From contig VUYV01000772.1 in assembly GCA_008711295.1 (NCBI GenBank), positions 53,708-117,707 of the forward strand: a stretch of DNA of 64,000 nucleotides, given 5' to 3'. Below, in pieces: positions 12,549 through 26,209 of the stretch (position 1 is the first letter of the stretch; each line of letters begins with the position of its first letter). Under the pieces are notes generated by a model. That model had not been told where the DNA came from. It ran no database searches and worked only from the letters and a program-made list of their open reading frames with translations. Position numbers and translations under genes: made by a program. Source of the stretch: Anarhynchus alexandrinus. Its lineage: Eukaryota > Chordata > Aves > Charadriiformes > Charadriidae.

Positions 12549-15500
12549 AATAAATCTAAGGCACTTGCCTTAGATTTGATTGTACTGATTTGAGTTTCCT
12601 GCCGTGTCATTACGGTTAGGTGTGATCTGGGGAGTGGAGGTTGTTCTGGCACAGCTTTAGTCAGGAGTTACAAATCAGGAAACTAAAGTTAATAAATATC
12701 CCACTGATCCCAAAGCATGCTTTTTCTGCGCATGAGACTATATGGGGGAAGAATTGCTGACAATGGGCAATTTAAGAGCAATCGGTCTCTCAGTTTGTTC
12801 CAAAAAATCATGCAAGACTTGATACACCTTCAGCCAATTTTTCAAATCACAGATATCTCATCTCATGACAAGATAGGATTTTGCAGTTGGCGTTGCATTG
12901 CATAAGGTTCTGGGAGCCTGACTGCACTGCGTACACGGGCAAGAAAAGGGAGTTGCCTTTTAAAATACTGACGGGTCTGATAGCGTCCTGTAACTTTGCA
13001 CTTGAGTGTATCTGCCAAAAGAAGGAATTAATGGAAAATGTGAAGAACCTGATCCTAAAGAGGAAAAAGGACCACTAGCCTCACAAAACTCAATTCCCTC
13101 CAATGCAGCACAGGTGAAATACTTCACCAGGTGAGTCAGGATGAGGTAGCGAGAGGGCAGCTGGAATGACTAAGGGATGGGGAATTAAGATGAAAGCCTT
13201 TGGAGGCCAGATGAGCTCTGCTCTATTACCTTCTTAAGCTTCAGCTTCCGATGTTCCTTCAAATTAAAGGACCAAAAGAGTGGGTTTGAAGGCTTAGTGC
13301 AACTGTAGGCCTGTAATACTACTTTAATCTATTCCTTTTTGAAAAGGAGGGAGAGTAAGGCAGAGAAAAGAAACTGTGCAAGGTGTTTGACAACAAAGAG
13401 TGCAGGGAACTCTGAGCTCTTTGAGGGTCAATTAGCCAGAAAATGCGCTAAAGACTACATGCTCGATTGGATTATTGGCCAAAGAATTACCCCAAAGCAA
13501 TCAAAGCGGCCCTGTTGCCCGAATACAGAGAGGCAATTACAGATTTTGAGGACGTGCTACAGAAGCTTTAATTAAAGGTATTACTTCTACATCACTGAAC
13601 ATTGGAAATTAAATTCTTACTTGCAGCCACGAGAAGTAGCTTTTGTCTTTCGCTGGCGTGTAGTGTGTCAGCATAAGACACGACTGGCTTTGGCATCTCT
13701 TCTTTAGGAACGCATATTGTGTTTCACCCCACCCCTTCTCCTAACTACCAATTATAATGTTGACATGTTAAGAGGTGGATTTCCACTGCTAGACCTTCTG
13801 GCTTCCTCTGCCATTGTATAGGTCTCTATCGGGAAGGACAATACCACCTCCGACTACATTTCAAGGTGAAGTTTGTGAAGTACTACTTGTGTGCAGAGCA
13901 GAAAGGATTAACTGTATCACGAGTGATAAATTTATTATCCTTAAGGTGGATGGTATAGTAAATTGAGATTTTTTAAGTTAATTTTGGCTGTCTGTGTACT
14001 CAGTGGCACAGCCAACCAGACTACAAAAGCAGCCTTTCGGTACCATTGCACCAGCAGCAAAGGCAGTCCCTTCCCAGCACGCTTACTGGTAACGGTGCCT
14101 CCAGGTGCACTTTGGTGACTACTGACTAGGGAAAGCTTTCTTCAGGAAGACCATGCTCTTCACAACCATGCGGTTCTTGATGATGTTACGTACGCAGATA
14201 GGACAACAAATGCTATTGTCAGCTCTGAACTCCTGCTCCAAAGTTGGAGGTCACTACCGCTCGCTTTTCTGGGCGGGCGCCCTTTAGATTCCTTTTGGCA
14301 TCAAGACTTTACTGAAGCTTAAGAGCACTACGCTTCAGCTTATGGTGCTATTTATTCAAAGGAAGTAATAGCCTGTGCATTTTTTGCTGCTCTCCATACA
14401 TACAAGTAGCGTGAGTTCATGTCTTTCATACAGCCTGGGCTTTCATTCTTAAGTTTTATACTTTATGAGTTGATGTGAAAATCCAGTCCATAACACAAGC
14501 TTTGCTAGAAGTCTCAAATACCGTTACTATTTACTCAATAATACAAGAAACACACAAACCAGGTAAAAAAAATTATTTACCTTTGTTTCCTCATCATTTT
14601 GAGGCATTCTCAGGTTTGCTGTCCTGCTCTGCGGGTTGGTCAGGTCCTCCTGCAACCCATGGCTTGTCCTCAGCACAGTGAGGCTCCTCGGGGCCAAGTC
14701 TCCTTTTCTGCTCCTGGCTGGTCCCCCAGTCAAAGCAATCCCCCCGGCTGCAAACGCTGGTTTCTCTTTTCCCCCCTTTCTGCTCAGATTTTTGCATGTT
14801 TCTTCTGAGTTTTGTCTTTTTTTAATGTGCTTCCCTTTCAGTATCTGAATTTTTTTATCTGAAATTTACATTTGCTCCAAATTCTGGTGCCCTGGCAGAG
14901 GCAGGTGGACCAACACCACCCAGTCTCAGGCGTGAGCCACCCTCCTTCCCTTACCACGTATGTGGGCAAAGGGAAGAGTCCCTACGATGAGGAAGACCTT
15001 AGATCCCCCATCTGTGGGATGTGGTCTGGAGGCCCTTTGGCTGGCAGGAATATACTTTTGAAGCATTCTGTAGTGCAGCCAATTATCATCAAAATAGTTT
15101 CATTATTAAGCAGAGTTCATAAACTCTCTGTCAACCTTATTCCTCAGCTCATGTTTCTTTGGTGCAAGAGCCAAGCGTTAGCTGGACAGATGGGGACCCT
15201 GAAGCTTTGAACAGGTTCTTGCGGTTTTATTTGCTTATTGTCTGATCTCTTCCAGTCGCGGAGTAATACCCTGCAAGTGCCATGCCTGCAAAGCACCGGG
15301 CACGCTCGTGAGCGCACCGTGAAGTAACCAACGTTCCAGGGTTAGCTCAACTAGAAATGGAGAGGGGAGCTGCGGGGGAGCTAAGTGTTCCCGCTTGATC
15401 TTAATTATATACTCACCTCTTCGCTGCAAGGAAGCAGAGGGTAAAATAAATAACATCGTGGTCCAGCATTGGTTGCTGCGTATGAGGCCGAAAATGTGGC

Positions 15501-18361
15501 TGAATGCCTAATGCACAGCCTGGGGCAGAGTATCCAGCGCCACGCTGAACCTATAGCTTCGTGGTAAAGGCTTCAGCCAAATCAACAGCTTGGCCCCCTC
15601 TCCACCCTTCCCCAGGTGGAGGGCCACCACCTCCCTTTTGGCGGTGGTGCTTCACTGATTGGGTTCACTTGTGAGATGAAGCGGTGCTGTAAGCTCATGG
15701 CAAGAAGATCAGTTTTGTCGGTGTTAAGATTCGAGCTAACGTGACACTTCACTTTGTGCCATAATTAAGCCATTTCGTAGTTTCCCATACAATGTCGTGA
15801 ATTGCCATCGGTTTTCAAAATCTATCGCAACTGCACATCATTTAATTAAATGCAAGGAAACTTCTGCTGAAGTTAACCTTGTAGGGAAGATCAGCAGCGG
15901 TGGGTGTGAGGGTTGGGTAGGGCTCCAAGACCCCCACCGCCTGTCCACCTTCTGCCTGACTTCTGCCTGGGAGAGCGACAGCTGGAGATGCCCGGGCAGC
16001 AGAGCCTTCCCCGCGCCTGAAAACATAAAATAGTTTCACGCGACGGGAAGCAGCCCAGATCTTGGAAACTGCCTTTGATAGATTGACTGAGTGCAGTATT
16101 ATTTTAGACCCCATCCAGATGTCCTAAACAAGTTTAAAAACGGTTAAGTCTCATGATATAATTGGGTCTAGATGTGTAAGAAGATAAAGTGACTTTCCCA
16201 AGGCTACAACACAAAGCAGCTCAGAAGAACAGACAAGTCAGACTCACGGCTTTTTAACTAACCGTATTGTCAAAGCTCTTTTTTCCCTATAATTTTATAG
16301 CGGGGTACCATGCCAACATTATTAACTTCTGCTTGGTTCTTGCTCTTGTGCCAGTGTAAGCTTACAGTCAAGTTTCTAAAAGAACGTCACTGTGTGCTGC
16401 TCGCACCCACGGTACAATACCAGCTTTATTCGCAAATAGGAAAGCCTTTACCACTAACTACAAGGGGACTTTATTTTTAGCTTATGTTTCCACTCACAAT
16501 CTGCAGAGTGATCTGTATGTGTGGCATTTGTTTCTTCTCTAAATTTGTTTCACCGAGTTTTATTTTAACACTTGTTTTGAACAGCGCAGCTTGGCAGTGG
16601 CGAGTGTCTGTTTGGCTGCAGTCACGCGCCAGGAACACCCAGGGGCCAGATCCTTTCGCTTGGGGATGTCCAGTGTGAGCAGCTGGTTTGCCCTTGCGGC
16701 TGAGACTGGAACCGGGTGATTTAAAAGATACTGGTCCTTCATATTTTTTAAAAGGGCCTTTACATGATGTTACTGTGATCGTTTACTGCTGCCATCAGAT
16801 TTCACAAGGCAGCCAAAACTGAAGTCCACGTTTAAGTTAATTTGCACTTGCGGCAGGTTGGACAAGAAGAAGACCTAATTGCTGTTCTTATTCTTGGAGC
16901 TGCAAGTTATGGCTACAAACCTCACAGGAGACGCTCCTTGAATGAACTATCTCCGTTAGGGAACTAACAAAGAATGTATCTCTGGGCTTGACCGCTAGTG
17001 ATCAGAGTGTCATGAAAATGTTCCTGAGGTTTGAGGTTCATTTGGCCCTTTATCGCCTTTTTTAAATAGCTACTTGTAAAGGCAGTAAAACGTCCTGGGC
17101 TGATCCTGAACCTTAAATAGCATTTGGAGCAACTAGAAATTAAGTTGCCGTTAGGAAACTCTCGCAATCTTTCGCAGGATGCAGAGGATGGTGAAGGGCT
17201 GGGAGGATGCTGAAGGGCTGAGCGCCGTGCCGGTAGCAAGCAGGGAGCGGGACTGGAAGCAGCTCCTCAGCTGCTGCCTTCACAGCGGCGCGGAAGCAAG
17301 AGGAGCAGGGACGTATCTCATCCACGCTGATGCAACCTCAAACACACCCCCAAAATACCCGGCTCTTCTTGTAGAAGATGCTTTGTTGGGTTTTAGGTTA
17401 TCGAGAAAAAGACGCACAGGGGAGCTGACTGGTCCCCAGTGCTGTCCCTGCTGACTTGTTTAACGTCCGAGTGGAAATCTAGTAAAGAGCCCTTCCCTCT
17501 CTGCGAGGGCAGTACCGTTAAAAACAAAGCTTTCTGCAGGAGGGGCTGTAGGATTCCGTGGCCTCGTTTCATCCTCTCCCCTTTCCTCCTTTGAGTTCAC
17601 AGCATCGTCCGCAGCACTCCTCACCGGAGGTCCTGCGTACCGTGCCTTGCTTCCACACGCTTGCTGTGAAGGAGGTGGCTTCGGGAGGAGCAGCTTGCTG
17701 GTTTGGTGTGCTTTTGTCTTTCGAAGGGCCATCGGATCAAAATGCCGCTCGCCTCGGGAGAGAGACCAAAAAAAATGCAAGCGTAGCTGCTATAGACAAG
17801 CTTGAACGTATTGCTGGTGTAGGCACCACACGCGGATGACCTCCTTTGGGTTGTTCGTTGTGCCACGGTTCTACAGTGTATATGAAACTGCCTAAAAGCT
17901 CTTCTCCAGATGAGGAATGTAGGTTGTTTCTAATTAGTGACATGTAATCAGGCGTGACATGCCTCCTTAGCCCTCAGATGACAGCAAGCTTTATTTCCTT
18001 AAACAGAGCAAGGTGGGAAACGTTCAGGTGTTAAACAGCCCACAGCCTGCAAAAGTTCTTCGTTTCAGCATCCCTCTGATTTGCCTTATCTGCGCTAATT
18101 TCTGTTACAGGAGTAACTGAGTCAAAACAACTGGAGTGTGAAAAACGCCCACGCTTTGGGCTTCACATTTTATTTTTAACTCAAAGCGCTTCCTCGTTCC
18201 CTATCAATCATGACAACTGTTAATGCAAGAAAGTGAGAGCCCCTTCTTAGCATCTCCGCACAGAGAAGGGTTTGATACTGAGAGCTTTGTTCTCCGTGAG
18301 AAATGCCTATTGACTTCTTTGGCCCGGAGAAATATTGATTTTTCTCTCACTTTCTTTACAG

Positions 18362-18513
18362 GCTCTGCTTTCTTTCCTGGTCGCTGTGCCGAGATCTTTG
18401 CCAAAGGTCAAAGCATTGGGAAACTTGGAGTCCTGCACCCCGATGTTATCACCAAGTTTGAGCTCACCATGCCGTGCTCTGCCCTGGAGATCAATATCGA
18501 GCCCTTTGTGTGA
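18362..18513 (+). CDS. FARSB: FARSB last coding exon (C-terminus and stop)
   Basis: This exon completes the beta subunit of cytosolic phenylalanyl-tRNA synthetase. It begins with the last two bases of the split Gly codon and reads [20 protein letters not shown], then [20 protein letters not shown] and ends [12 protein letters not shown] (stop 18511-18513). The [10 protein letters not shown] segment is a hallmark of the C-terminal domain of eukaryotic and archaeal PheRS beta chains. The acceptor is TTTCTTTACAG at 18361, and the phase matches the donor at 1973. The 3' UTR is short, with AATAAA at 18617-18622. The end of the protein matches the expected C-terminus, so the gene appears intact here. 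Together the two exons give about the last 100 residues of a protein of about 590 in human (from memory). Confidence 0.96.
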
Positions 18514-18640
18514 AGAGGGGGCTTTTATCCTCCTACCGCCGTCCACTGTCACACGCAGCACCCTCTGCTCTTTTGTCTTTCTCCGCGGGGGACATCCGCT
18601 TGGGCTTTTATATTCCAATAAACTAGAAAAACAGCTCCTG
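18514..18640 (+). other. FARSB: FARSB 3' UTR (approximate end)
   Basis: This runs from the FARSB stop to about 18 bp past the first canonical poly(A) signal on the + strand. The cleavage point is inferred and was not observed. Confidence 0.6.
18617..18622 (+). terminator. FARSB: FARSB polyadenylation signal AATAAA
   Basis: A canonical AATAAA, 104 bp after the FARSB stop codon, in CCAATAAACTAG. It is the nearest hexamer on the coding strand. Confidence 0.75.
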
Positions 18641-21600
18641 GCTCCCTGGGTAAATACGTTCCTTACAGTTCCTTACAATTTGGCCGGTTTCTGCGGGGTA
18701 AGAATGCAGCAGCTCCGACTGGACCGTGCCCTCAATATTTTTAGAGGGCTGAGGGGGAAGAAACAAGTTGGGTCAAAGCCCGGTGGTTTACAAGAGAGAT
18801 GTAATGGCAGAGCACATGATTAGTTTTCAAAATCAGAAATGTTCCACAGACACAGCTTCATACTGTAACTGATTATGGCTGCATAACAGGAATCTCATTC
18901 TTTTCTTATTGCATGAAATAAGATAATTGATTAGAGCAAATGTTGAATGAATGTGAGCAGAACTAAGGAGTTGAGCTTTTATTCTGTACGGTTGTCATGT
19001 GCTCATCAATGGCTGGGGGAGGAAAATAAACTTGTTTCATGAAAACCAGAGCTATTTTGTAAGCAAGATGTGTGTAATATCTGCTTCCCTACTCCAGACA
19101 TAACTGTTGATCCTTTATCATTCTAAATTCAGAAGAGGGAGGGGGTGGAATTACATTTTTTCACGGTTGATGTAAGCCTAGCGGTTTTTGAAGCTCCAAA
19201 CCAAATCGGGGGAAACGCATTTAAGAGCATATGCCAGTGGTCTTTTGCATGAGAAGCTGAAAAATATCAAAGCCTTTGTCCGACTGAGGCTGGCGTATTT
19301 GTCTGCAGAAGTTAGCGCGGCCCCGGTGCTCGCAAAGCTCCAGCAGTGGCGTTCTGGCCCCCAGCTGCGCAGCAGGGACCACGCGGCTCTCGGACGCTTT
19401 TTGCTTTTCTGGCAGTCTTTTCCCCTGACAGTAGGTGAAACCCTCTGGCGGGTCAGGCTTTGCCTCTGGGTGCTCTCTGGCAGGAGTTACGCTGCAGCCC
19501 GGCACGTTGTGCCTCTGCGATCTGGGAAACGGGAGAACCTCCGTCCCGCACGGTGGTGCCCGAGACAGCCCTCCTCGTGCAGCGTCGCTGGGTGGGTGGC
19601 CAGCTCAGTACTCTTAAGCAGGCTCTTTACTGACTCGTTAATGAAGCTGGCTATCCCTCATTTGCAGTATTATAACCATCGCTACTGTTGCAGGCTAACT
19701 GTAGCCCGTATTTGGCGTCAGACCCGTGCGCTGCGCCCCGTTTCCCTTGCGAGCGCCAGATAGCAGGAGGGGACCACCCGAGGGTGGGCACCTGGGTGAT
19801 GCTGGAGAAGGGCGTCGCAACGACCAGCTCGAGCAGAGAGATGTGCAGTGGTGAGGGTGAGGTAAGCTCTTAGTTATACGAGCTGCGTGTCCGCCCAGAC
19901 CCCCATCGCTGGACCCGCGATGGCTTTTAGATGGTAGCCCCGTCGGTAATCTTAACAGGTGGGAGGGCAACAGGCAAGGCTTTTTGGTGCAAGTGTTAAT
20001 CCGGTATGAAGAATGCACTACAGTTACCCATCTGGAAACCCTACGGTTCCCCTCAGCTGGAAGTGTAGATTTTAATGATCTCGGCATGACAGACGTGAAA
20101 TGAGAATATAGCTATTGCCATACGTTGCAGGGCTGACTCCAGTGCCCACGGAGAGTGAGAAAAACTGCAGCTCACATTTTCAAAGTCTCCCAAGGGATTA
20201 GCCAGCTTGTCGTTTGCAGGATATATCTCTCCGTGATGCCTACACAACTGTAACCAAGCAAGCTCACAGTGTGGGAAGCGATCTGTAACGCAGATGGTAA
20301 GTATTAAACCCCCCTGTTTATTAGTGTGTCATGCACGGGGATTAGGACGACAATAAGGCAGATTTGCATTTCAGCAGAGTACAGGCAGATTTGCCTGCAC
20401 TAAATATATTTCTCTACGCGAGATTTTCTGACTCTTTGGGTGTCCCAATTCTCCTGTGAATTTACTGTCCTTTGAGCGTAAAGGCTAAGATTAGGCTGGG
20501 TCTAAGGGCTCGAGCGGCAGCGGTATGTGTCGTGAGGCTTTTCGGGATCGCTTCTTTCTCATACCATTTGCCCGTGCGTCAGTCGCCAACTGCTCCCCAA
20601 GCGGGACATCACCTCTGTCCTGGGGAAGTGGCATTTACTCGCTAAAAGCAGAGGAAGAGGATCGAGAGGAAGGTCAAAAAGCCTCTTTGGAGGCACCGAC
20701 CCCTCTCGCAGCGGCGCCGGCAGCCTCTGCTGTAGCTCTGAAATCGGAGCTTTGCCGTAGTGCTGTGCTCAGGATTAGCTGGGAATCCTGATGAGTGGGA
20801 CGCTTCGTACGAGTCTTGCATATTTATTGCAGGGCGTCGTCTTCCGTAGCCCAAAACCAATTATCTGATATTTACAGCTCGCTCGTAGCTGTATTTAATA
20901 AGCAGCTTTGTGCTAGCGAGAGCCACCGTGAGCACTGCTATGTCCCTTTTACCCTTTGCTGTAGCGACGGCCTCTGGCGAAGGAAACGTTGCCCGCCGAT
21001 GGTGGGGACTTCTGAGCAATTTTCGAGCACCTTTTGAACTTTGAGTATTTCTTTAAGGAAGAGTTGCAAGTTCGATTTTTCACGAGTGGTCCCCAATTAT
21101 GAATTACTTTCAGCCTGCCCCTGCTGGCTGGGGGGGTCCCGGCTCATCTCTCGGGATCCGAGCATGAGCATAAAAGGCTGGAGAACTGGTGACAGGGAGG
21201 TCAAAGCCCATTTTAATGTGCTGTCTGGGTGACGGCTGGGTTCATTTCAACTGGACGCCAGGACTGACTTCTGGGTTTGTCCTTGCTGTCCTTCGGTGCT
21301 GCAAAGATGCTTTTCCAAACAGCAGGAACCCCGAGAGCCTGGCTGCCGCCCATCTCTGTGCTGGCAGGTCGCTGTTGCTATTGCCTGGCAGGGTTTATGT
21401 AAAGGTAACGCTTGGGACTCACTCCATCTCCGGCTGGTAGTGTCCTTGCTTGCAATTTAAACCATTCTCCGTTTGGCTGCGGAGTCTGGAATACACCGAG
21501 CGAAAGCATCGGGTGCTGCCAGGAGGCTGCCCTGGGGACCAGGGCACACGCGACACCTCTGACCGCCCGGCGACCTTGAAACCCAGCCCGGCGCGAGGGA

Positions 21601-24600
21601 GGGCGAGCAGGGACAGCGGTGGCCACGGGCCGGGCAGCGAGCCTGGTCCCGGGCAGGAGGCGACGCGCTCTGGCGGGAGCAGGAGCGGGGTGGCAGCACA
21701 TCGGGGTCGTGCTTAAGCAAGATCCCACCCGCTGCTGAGCCCCACTTCCACCCCATTCAGAGGTGTACCCAACGTTTCCCAACTTCTGCTGGCAGCAGGC
21801 ATTAGAAGGGTTAAAACTGAAATGGAGACCATTTTCCTTTCTTCCGCCCCTCCTAAATTAAATCACCTGCACCCAGAAAAGCAACCTGCACGCTTACTTG
21901 CCGTTTGACATAGAAGCTTGGCTGGATTAGGAGACCGGGCTCATGACAAAGTTACTGCTGAAAAATTAAAACAGGCAGATTCGGTGCTTGCTGGTTTGGT
22001 TTTTAATCCCTGCAGAGGGGGGCAACAACGCTCCGATGCTGCCGGAGTAGCCGGTTCTGTGCTGGGGGCCGCGCACACGGAGATGCCCTGTGCCGGGAGG
22101 AAGCCCGGCTCCGCACCCGGCGCCCAGAACGCGGTCGGCAGAGTGAGCTCCGGAGGGGGAGGCAGCCTGACGGCAGGACAGAGTGGACTAAGCTCAGGGT
22201 GGGGTGCCTTCTACATCCCTCTTGGCAGCATAAGGAAGGAAATTTGGAAAAAGATTGCCTCGGCACCACCCCTCCAGCTGAAGAAGGCCGTGGGATGGAG
22301 CGGCAGCGCTGGACCAGGACGTACAGCACAGTACTGAGAAGTCAACAGCTCAGGCTCCGAGGCTGATGCATCCATAGCTGGAGGTTATCTCCTACCCCGT
22401 TCACATCAAGAGCAGTGTTTTGCTTTTAAAAATGAGCACAGGTACTCAAGAGGATTCAGCTGAGTGCAGAACACGACCAGCAAACCTGCCACAAAACCTC
22501 ATTTTCTACCATCCCACTGGAGACACAGAGGCACCCGAACTGCGGGGAGGAGGAGGTGGAGAGCACTTCCAAAGGCAGCAAAGCCACAGGTGGGTTTGCA
22601 GGAGGATCCTGGTGCTTCAGGTTGTCGAAATACAGAAAGGGTGACGTGTCTTACCTCGTCAGAGGGCTTGCCTCTTCAAGCCTGGTCCCAACGGGAACGG
22701 CTGTGGTCCTGAGGGCATCCCACCAGCCCCAGCTCAGCGCGCCACCCCGCTGAAAGCCTCGTTTGGCCCCGGTGGCCCAGAGGCGCTGCAGCAATCGGGG
22801 CTCATCCCTCTCAGCTGCGGGCACTTGGGGGTCCACGGGCACACCACTTCCAGGCAGGACGGGATGCTGAGGGGAGGACACGGCCCCCACCCCATTTCAA
22901 ATACACATCCTCAACAGAAAAACCTTGTTAGGCTCCTCAATGAACAGGAACTATTCTGCGGTTTATGGGATGTCATGCTATAATTGCATATATTAATTTC
23001 AAATCAAATTTAGCTTCCAATTAACCGTGTGGTCTATCAGAGGTAGATGTTGCAGGTGAAGGAGACTCCAGGTGCCCAGGTGTCCCCCATCACTCACCAC
23101 ACGGCAACTCACCAATTTCCATTTGCAAAGGATGTAACAGGTAGGTGGTTTTTTATGTTTTTTTAAAAAAAAGGGCTGTCCATGTCGCCGTGGGGCCCGG
23201 AGGAGCTGAAGGTCGCAGCCAGGCTGAGCAGGGGGCGAGGGGCCACCAGCGAGCCAGCCGGGGAAGCTCTCCAAACTGCGACCCCTTCCCCTTATACTAA
23301 TCATTTACACGTAGCAACAGAGGACACAGAATGAACGGAGAAACACCAAATTTTGCAAAATACGTATATTTTAAAATTTGAACCGAGTACAGTTTGCATG
23401 TATTGCATGAGTCACTTGCGGGTGAATACTAGAAAAGATAAAAATGCTTGTGCACATACTTTATAAATCCAAGCATTTATATATAATTTATAAAACCTTT
23501 ATAGCGTCAAATAGCTGTGATTTGGAACAGAAATTTTACACATAAAACTGCATGAATGTTCCCATCAACCCGTGCCTTTCTTGGGACTAACTGGTTCCAC
23601 CCCACAGCTTGAACACTCAGCTTGCTGTCAAGTTTTTTTCCCAATTTTGGTCCCGTCCGCCGTGACGTGGCATCTCCGCAGGGCTTCAGCTCTGCCCCGC
23701 AGCTGTATGCCAGAAACCGCTCTTAACAGAAGGTATTTTAAAGGTGGTTTCAAGCCCGATGGCAGCGCTTCTGTGGTGCGTGGGAAGGAGGGAGACCGAG
23801 GACGGGACCCCGTGGCTTCGGTGGCCCGAGCCCCGCGCTCCCCAAAGCACAGGCGTGAGCGGGCACGTGCCCTGCCGAAAGCCTCGCTGAAGCTGCTTGC
23901 ATGCACAGCTGAAGTCCACCCAGCCTAATTTAAAACAGTTTATCCACAGCCTGGGCAAATCTAAAAAGGGTTAAAATTTCTGCCTGCGTTTCTTCTGGAG
24001 AACACTGACCTGGTCTTAAAATAGCGCGGTCCTTCCACGTGCATGCCTCCCGCTCCTCAGACACAACTCCCAGCTACGTTTCATAGAATCATAGAATGGT
24101 TTAGGTTGGAAAGGACCTTGAAGATCATCGAGTTCCAATCCCCCTGCCATAGGCAGGGACACCTCCCACCAGACCAGGCTGCCCAAGGCCACCTCCAGCC
24201 TGGCCTTGAACACCTCCAGGGATGGGGCCTCAACAACCTCTCTGGGCAACCTGTGCCAGTGCCTCACCACCCTCACAGTGAAAAACTTCTTCCTAATGTT
24301 CAATCTAAACCTGCCCTCTTCCAGTTTGAAGCCATTCCCCCTCGTCCTATCACTCCATGCCCCAGTAAAAAGTCCTTCCCCAGCTCTCCTGTAGGCCCCT
24401 TTAGGGACTGGAAGGCCGCAATAAGATCTCCCCGGAGCCTTCTCTTCTCCAGGCTGAACAGCCCCAACTCTTTCAGCCTCTCCTCATAGGAGAGGTGCTC
24501 CAGCCCTTGGATCGTCCTCGTGGCTCTCCTCTGGACACGCTCCAGCAGGTCCATGTCCTTCTTATGTTGGGGACTCCAGAGCTGGATGCAGTACTGCAGG

Positions 24601-26209
24601 TGGGGTCTCATGAGAGTGGAGTAGAGGGGCAAAAGTTTTTGGAACTTGATTCTATTTATCCAAGCGGTCAACTGATGGCAAAGGGCCTCCTTTACCTTCT
24701 TCAGCTTCGTTTTTCTTGCAGCCGAGAGGACAAGCGCGCACGGTGGAAACTTTGGCTTTCACTGCGTGCTCTGCCAGGGAAAGGCACAGGGGCCGTGCTC
24801 GAAGCTCCGCGGGCATAGCGTGTTACGTTTTTTTTGGCCAAGCAGACCACATTCACCGCTGTATTTCTTAACAGCTCATTGGTCCAACAGCTGATATATA
24901 TATATTTTTTAAAATAAGCAGCCTGAGTTATAGCAACAGCCCTCCTACGAACACTCCTCAGCTGCTATTCTACGAGCACGTACACGGTATTGCAAGACGC
25001 ATGGAAGACCAACCGTTAACGCTGGGCAGCACCAGAAAATGATGGCATCGTATCATCGCCACACGTTGTAGTCACCAGAGGCACCACTCAGCTCCTTCCA
25101 CAACGCGGTTTAAGGACATTCCTTGTCACCCCTGCACGATACAAAGGGCTTTGTCCCATCACCTAGACAGGGAAGCTAAATCCAAGTTAGAGAGTTTGAA
25201 CACAAGTCTTGACATTGTGGTAACAACTCTGCTCAGTTGTATGTAGGCAAAGGATCTTTTAGTGGAGGCTTTCTTATTCATATCCAGGATAAATTTGTTA
25301 CAAATCACTTAAAAGTGTTTTGTGTTGGATTTTTCTTTCTTCTGTTATACTTTTTTGTTTGGTTGGTTTTGGTTTGGGGTTTTTTCGGAGGGATTACAGT
25401 GGGTAAAAACCATACACCCAGAACTAGCCAGGTCTGGCAGTGCCATCAGAAGATACTATGACAAGCGACAAGTACAATAATAATCAGATTTCTTTAGGGA
25501 AATGCTCAGCCATGCCCAAGTGTGGCCGTCTCTGACCTCTGCCGATGCTGACTGCTGAAGAAACCCGCTGGTCTTGGCCAGCAGAACGCTCCCACCAAAG
25601 CCCGACAGCGGGAAGGTGCCAGCACTTGAAGAGCCTCCACCTCCACATCACCTTCCCATCTTCACCCCCGGTCCCCAGGGGATAGCGGGACACGGGCAGA
25701 GCTCTGCATGCCCCAAGGACAGCGCTTTGCTCTTGGCTGGTTGCCTCTTCCCCCACCAGCCGCTCGCCCCCTCTTGCCCCAAATGCAAGCCCTTCCATGG
25801 CTTGTCCTCCTGCTTCAGCAGGAGCAACCCCGCGGCCGGGCAGGTGGTTTCGCAGCCGAGGGAGCCATGGGGCCGGCGTCCCCACAGGCACAGCCACGCT
25901 CCCCGCACCCCCAACCCCACAGCAAACCAGCCACTGCTGCCGCTCCAGCAGGGATTTTGGCTTTGTACTCTTTGCTTGTCATCTTTAGTCGTCTGGGCCA
26001 GGGACTAATTATGGGACAAAGTGGGGTCGGCACTTTCTAACCCAAAGTTATTTGTGTACAGCGATTCCCGTGACTCTTCCGAATCGGGTATTTTCGGCCA
26101 GTGCAGAAAGGCACAAAACACTTTTTTGGTGAAGTTACCAGCCTCGATCGCCTCATCGCATCTCTGAAATGGTGGTGCCATACATGACTTGGTAAGGAAG
26201 GCGCTGCGC
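18641..26209. other. FARSB-SGPP2 tail-to-tail intergenic region
   Basis: About 7.6 kb between two convergent genes, with no recognised protein gene. It is GC-rich in patches (about 19.3-19.9, 21.4-22.3, 22.7-22.9, 23.6-23.9 and 25.6-25.95 kb), which produce many overlapping chance open frames on both strands. It contains one CR1 copy (24081-24632). The right part probably holds the 3' UTR of SGPP2. I saw no canonical AATAAA or ATTAAA on the - strand in the first 2 kb past the SGPP2 stop, so its transcript end cannot be placed. Confidence 0.7.
24081..24632 (-). mobile_element. CR1 LINE 3' fragment (copy 3, young type)
   Basis: The 3' end lies on the left: two ATTCTATGA-type units (plus strand TCATAGAATCATAGAATGG at 24081), then the conserved 3' UTR and the ORF2 C-terminus read on the - strand ([40 protein letters not shown]). 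Homology with copy 5 stops at about 24632, which marks the 5' truncation. One C is missing from the CCCCCTTTAGGG segment relative to its sisters, which breaks the frame. It lies 1.6 kb downstream of the SGPP2 stop and in the same sense, so it may be inside the SGPP2 3' UTR. Confidence 0.95.

Larger units (their letters stand above)
1974..18361 (+). other. FARSB: FARSB last intron (16.4 kb)
   Basis: A GT-AG intron (GTAAGG at 1974, TTTCTTTACAG ending at 18361) splitting a Gly codon after its first base. It is mostly AT-rich unique sequence to about 14 kb, becoming more GC-rich to the right. Recognised contents are a CR1 copy at 11636-12036, a near-tandem duplication at 5139-5229, short poly-A and poly-T runs, and an unexplained pair of - strand reading frames at 5362-5605. 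No other coding sequence was recognised. Confidence 0.85.

Noticed and set aside
19188..19763. 191-codon + frame
   Set aside because: It lies in a GC-rich patch with few stops, shows no recognisable domain, and is overlapped by other open frames.
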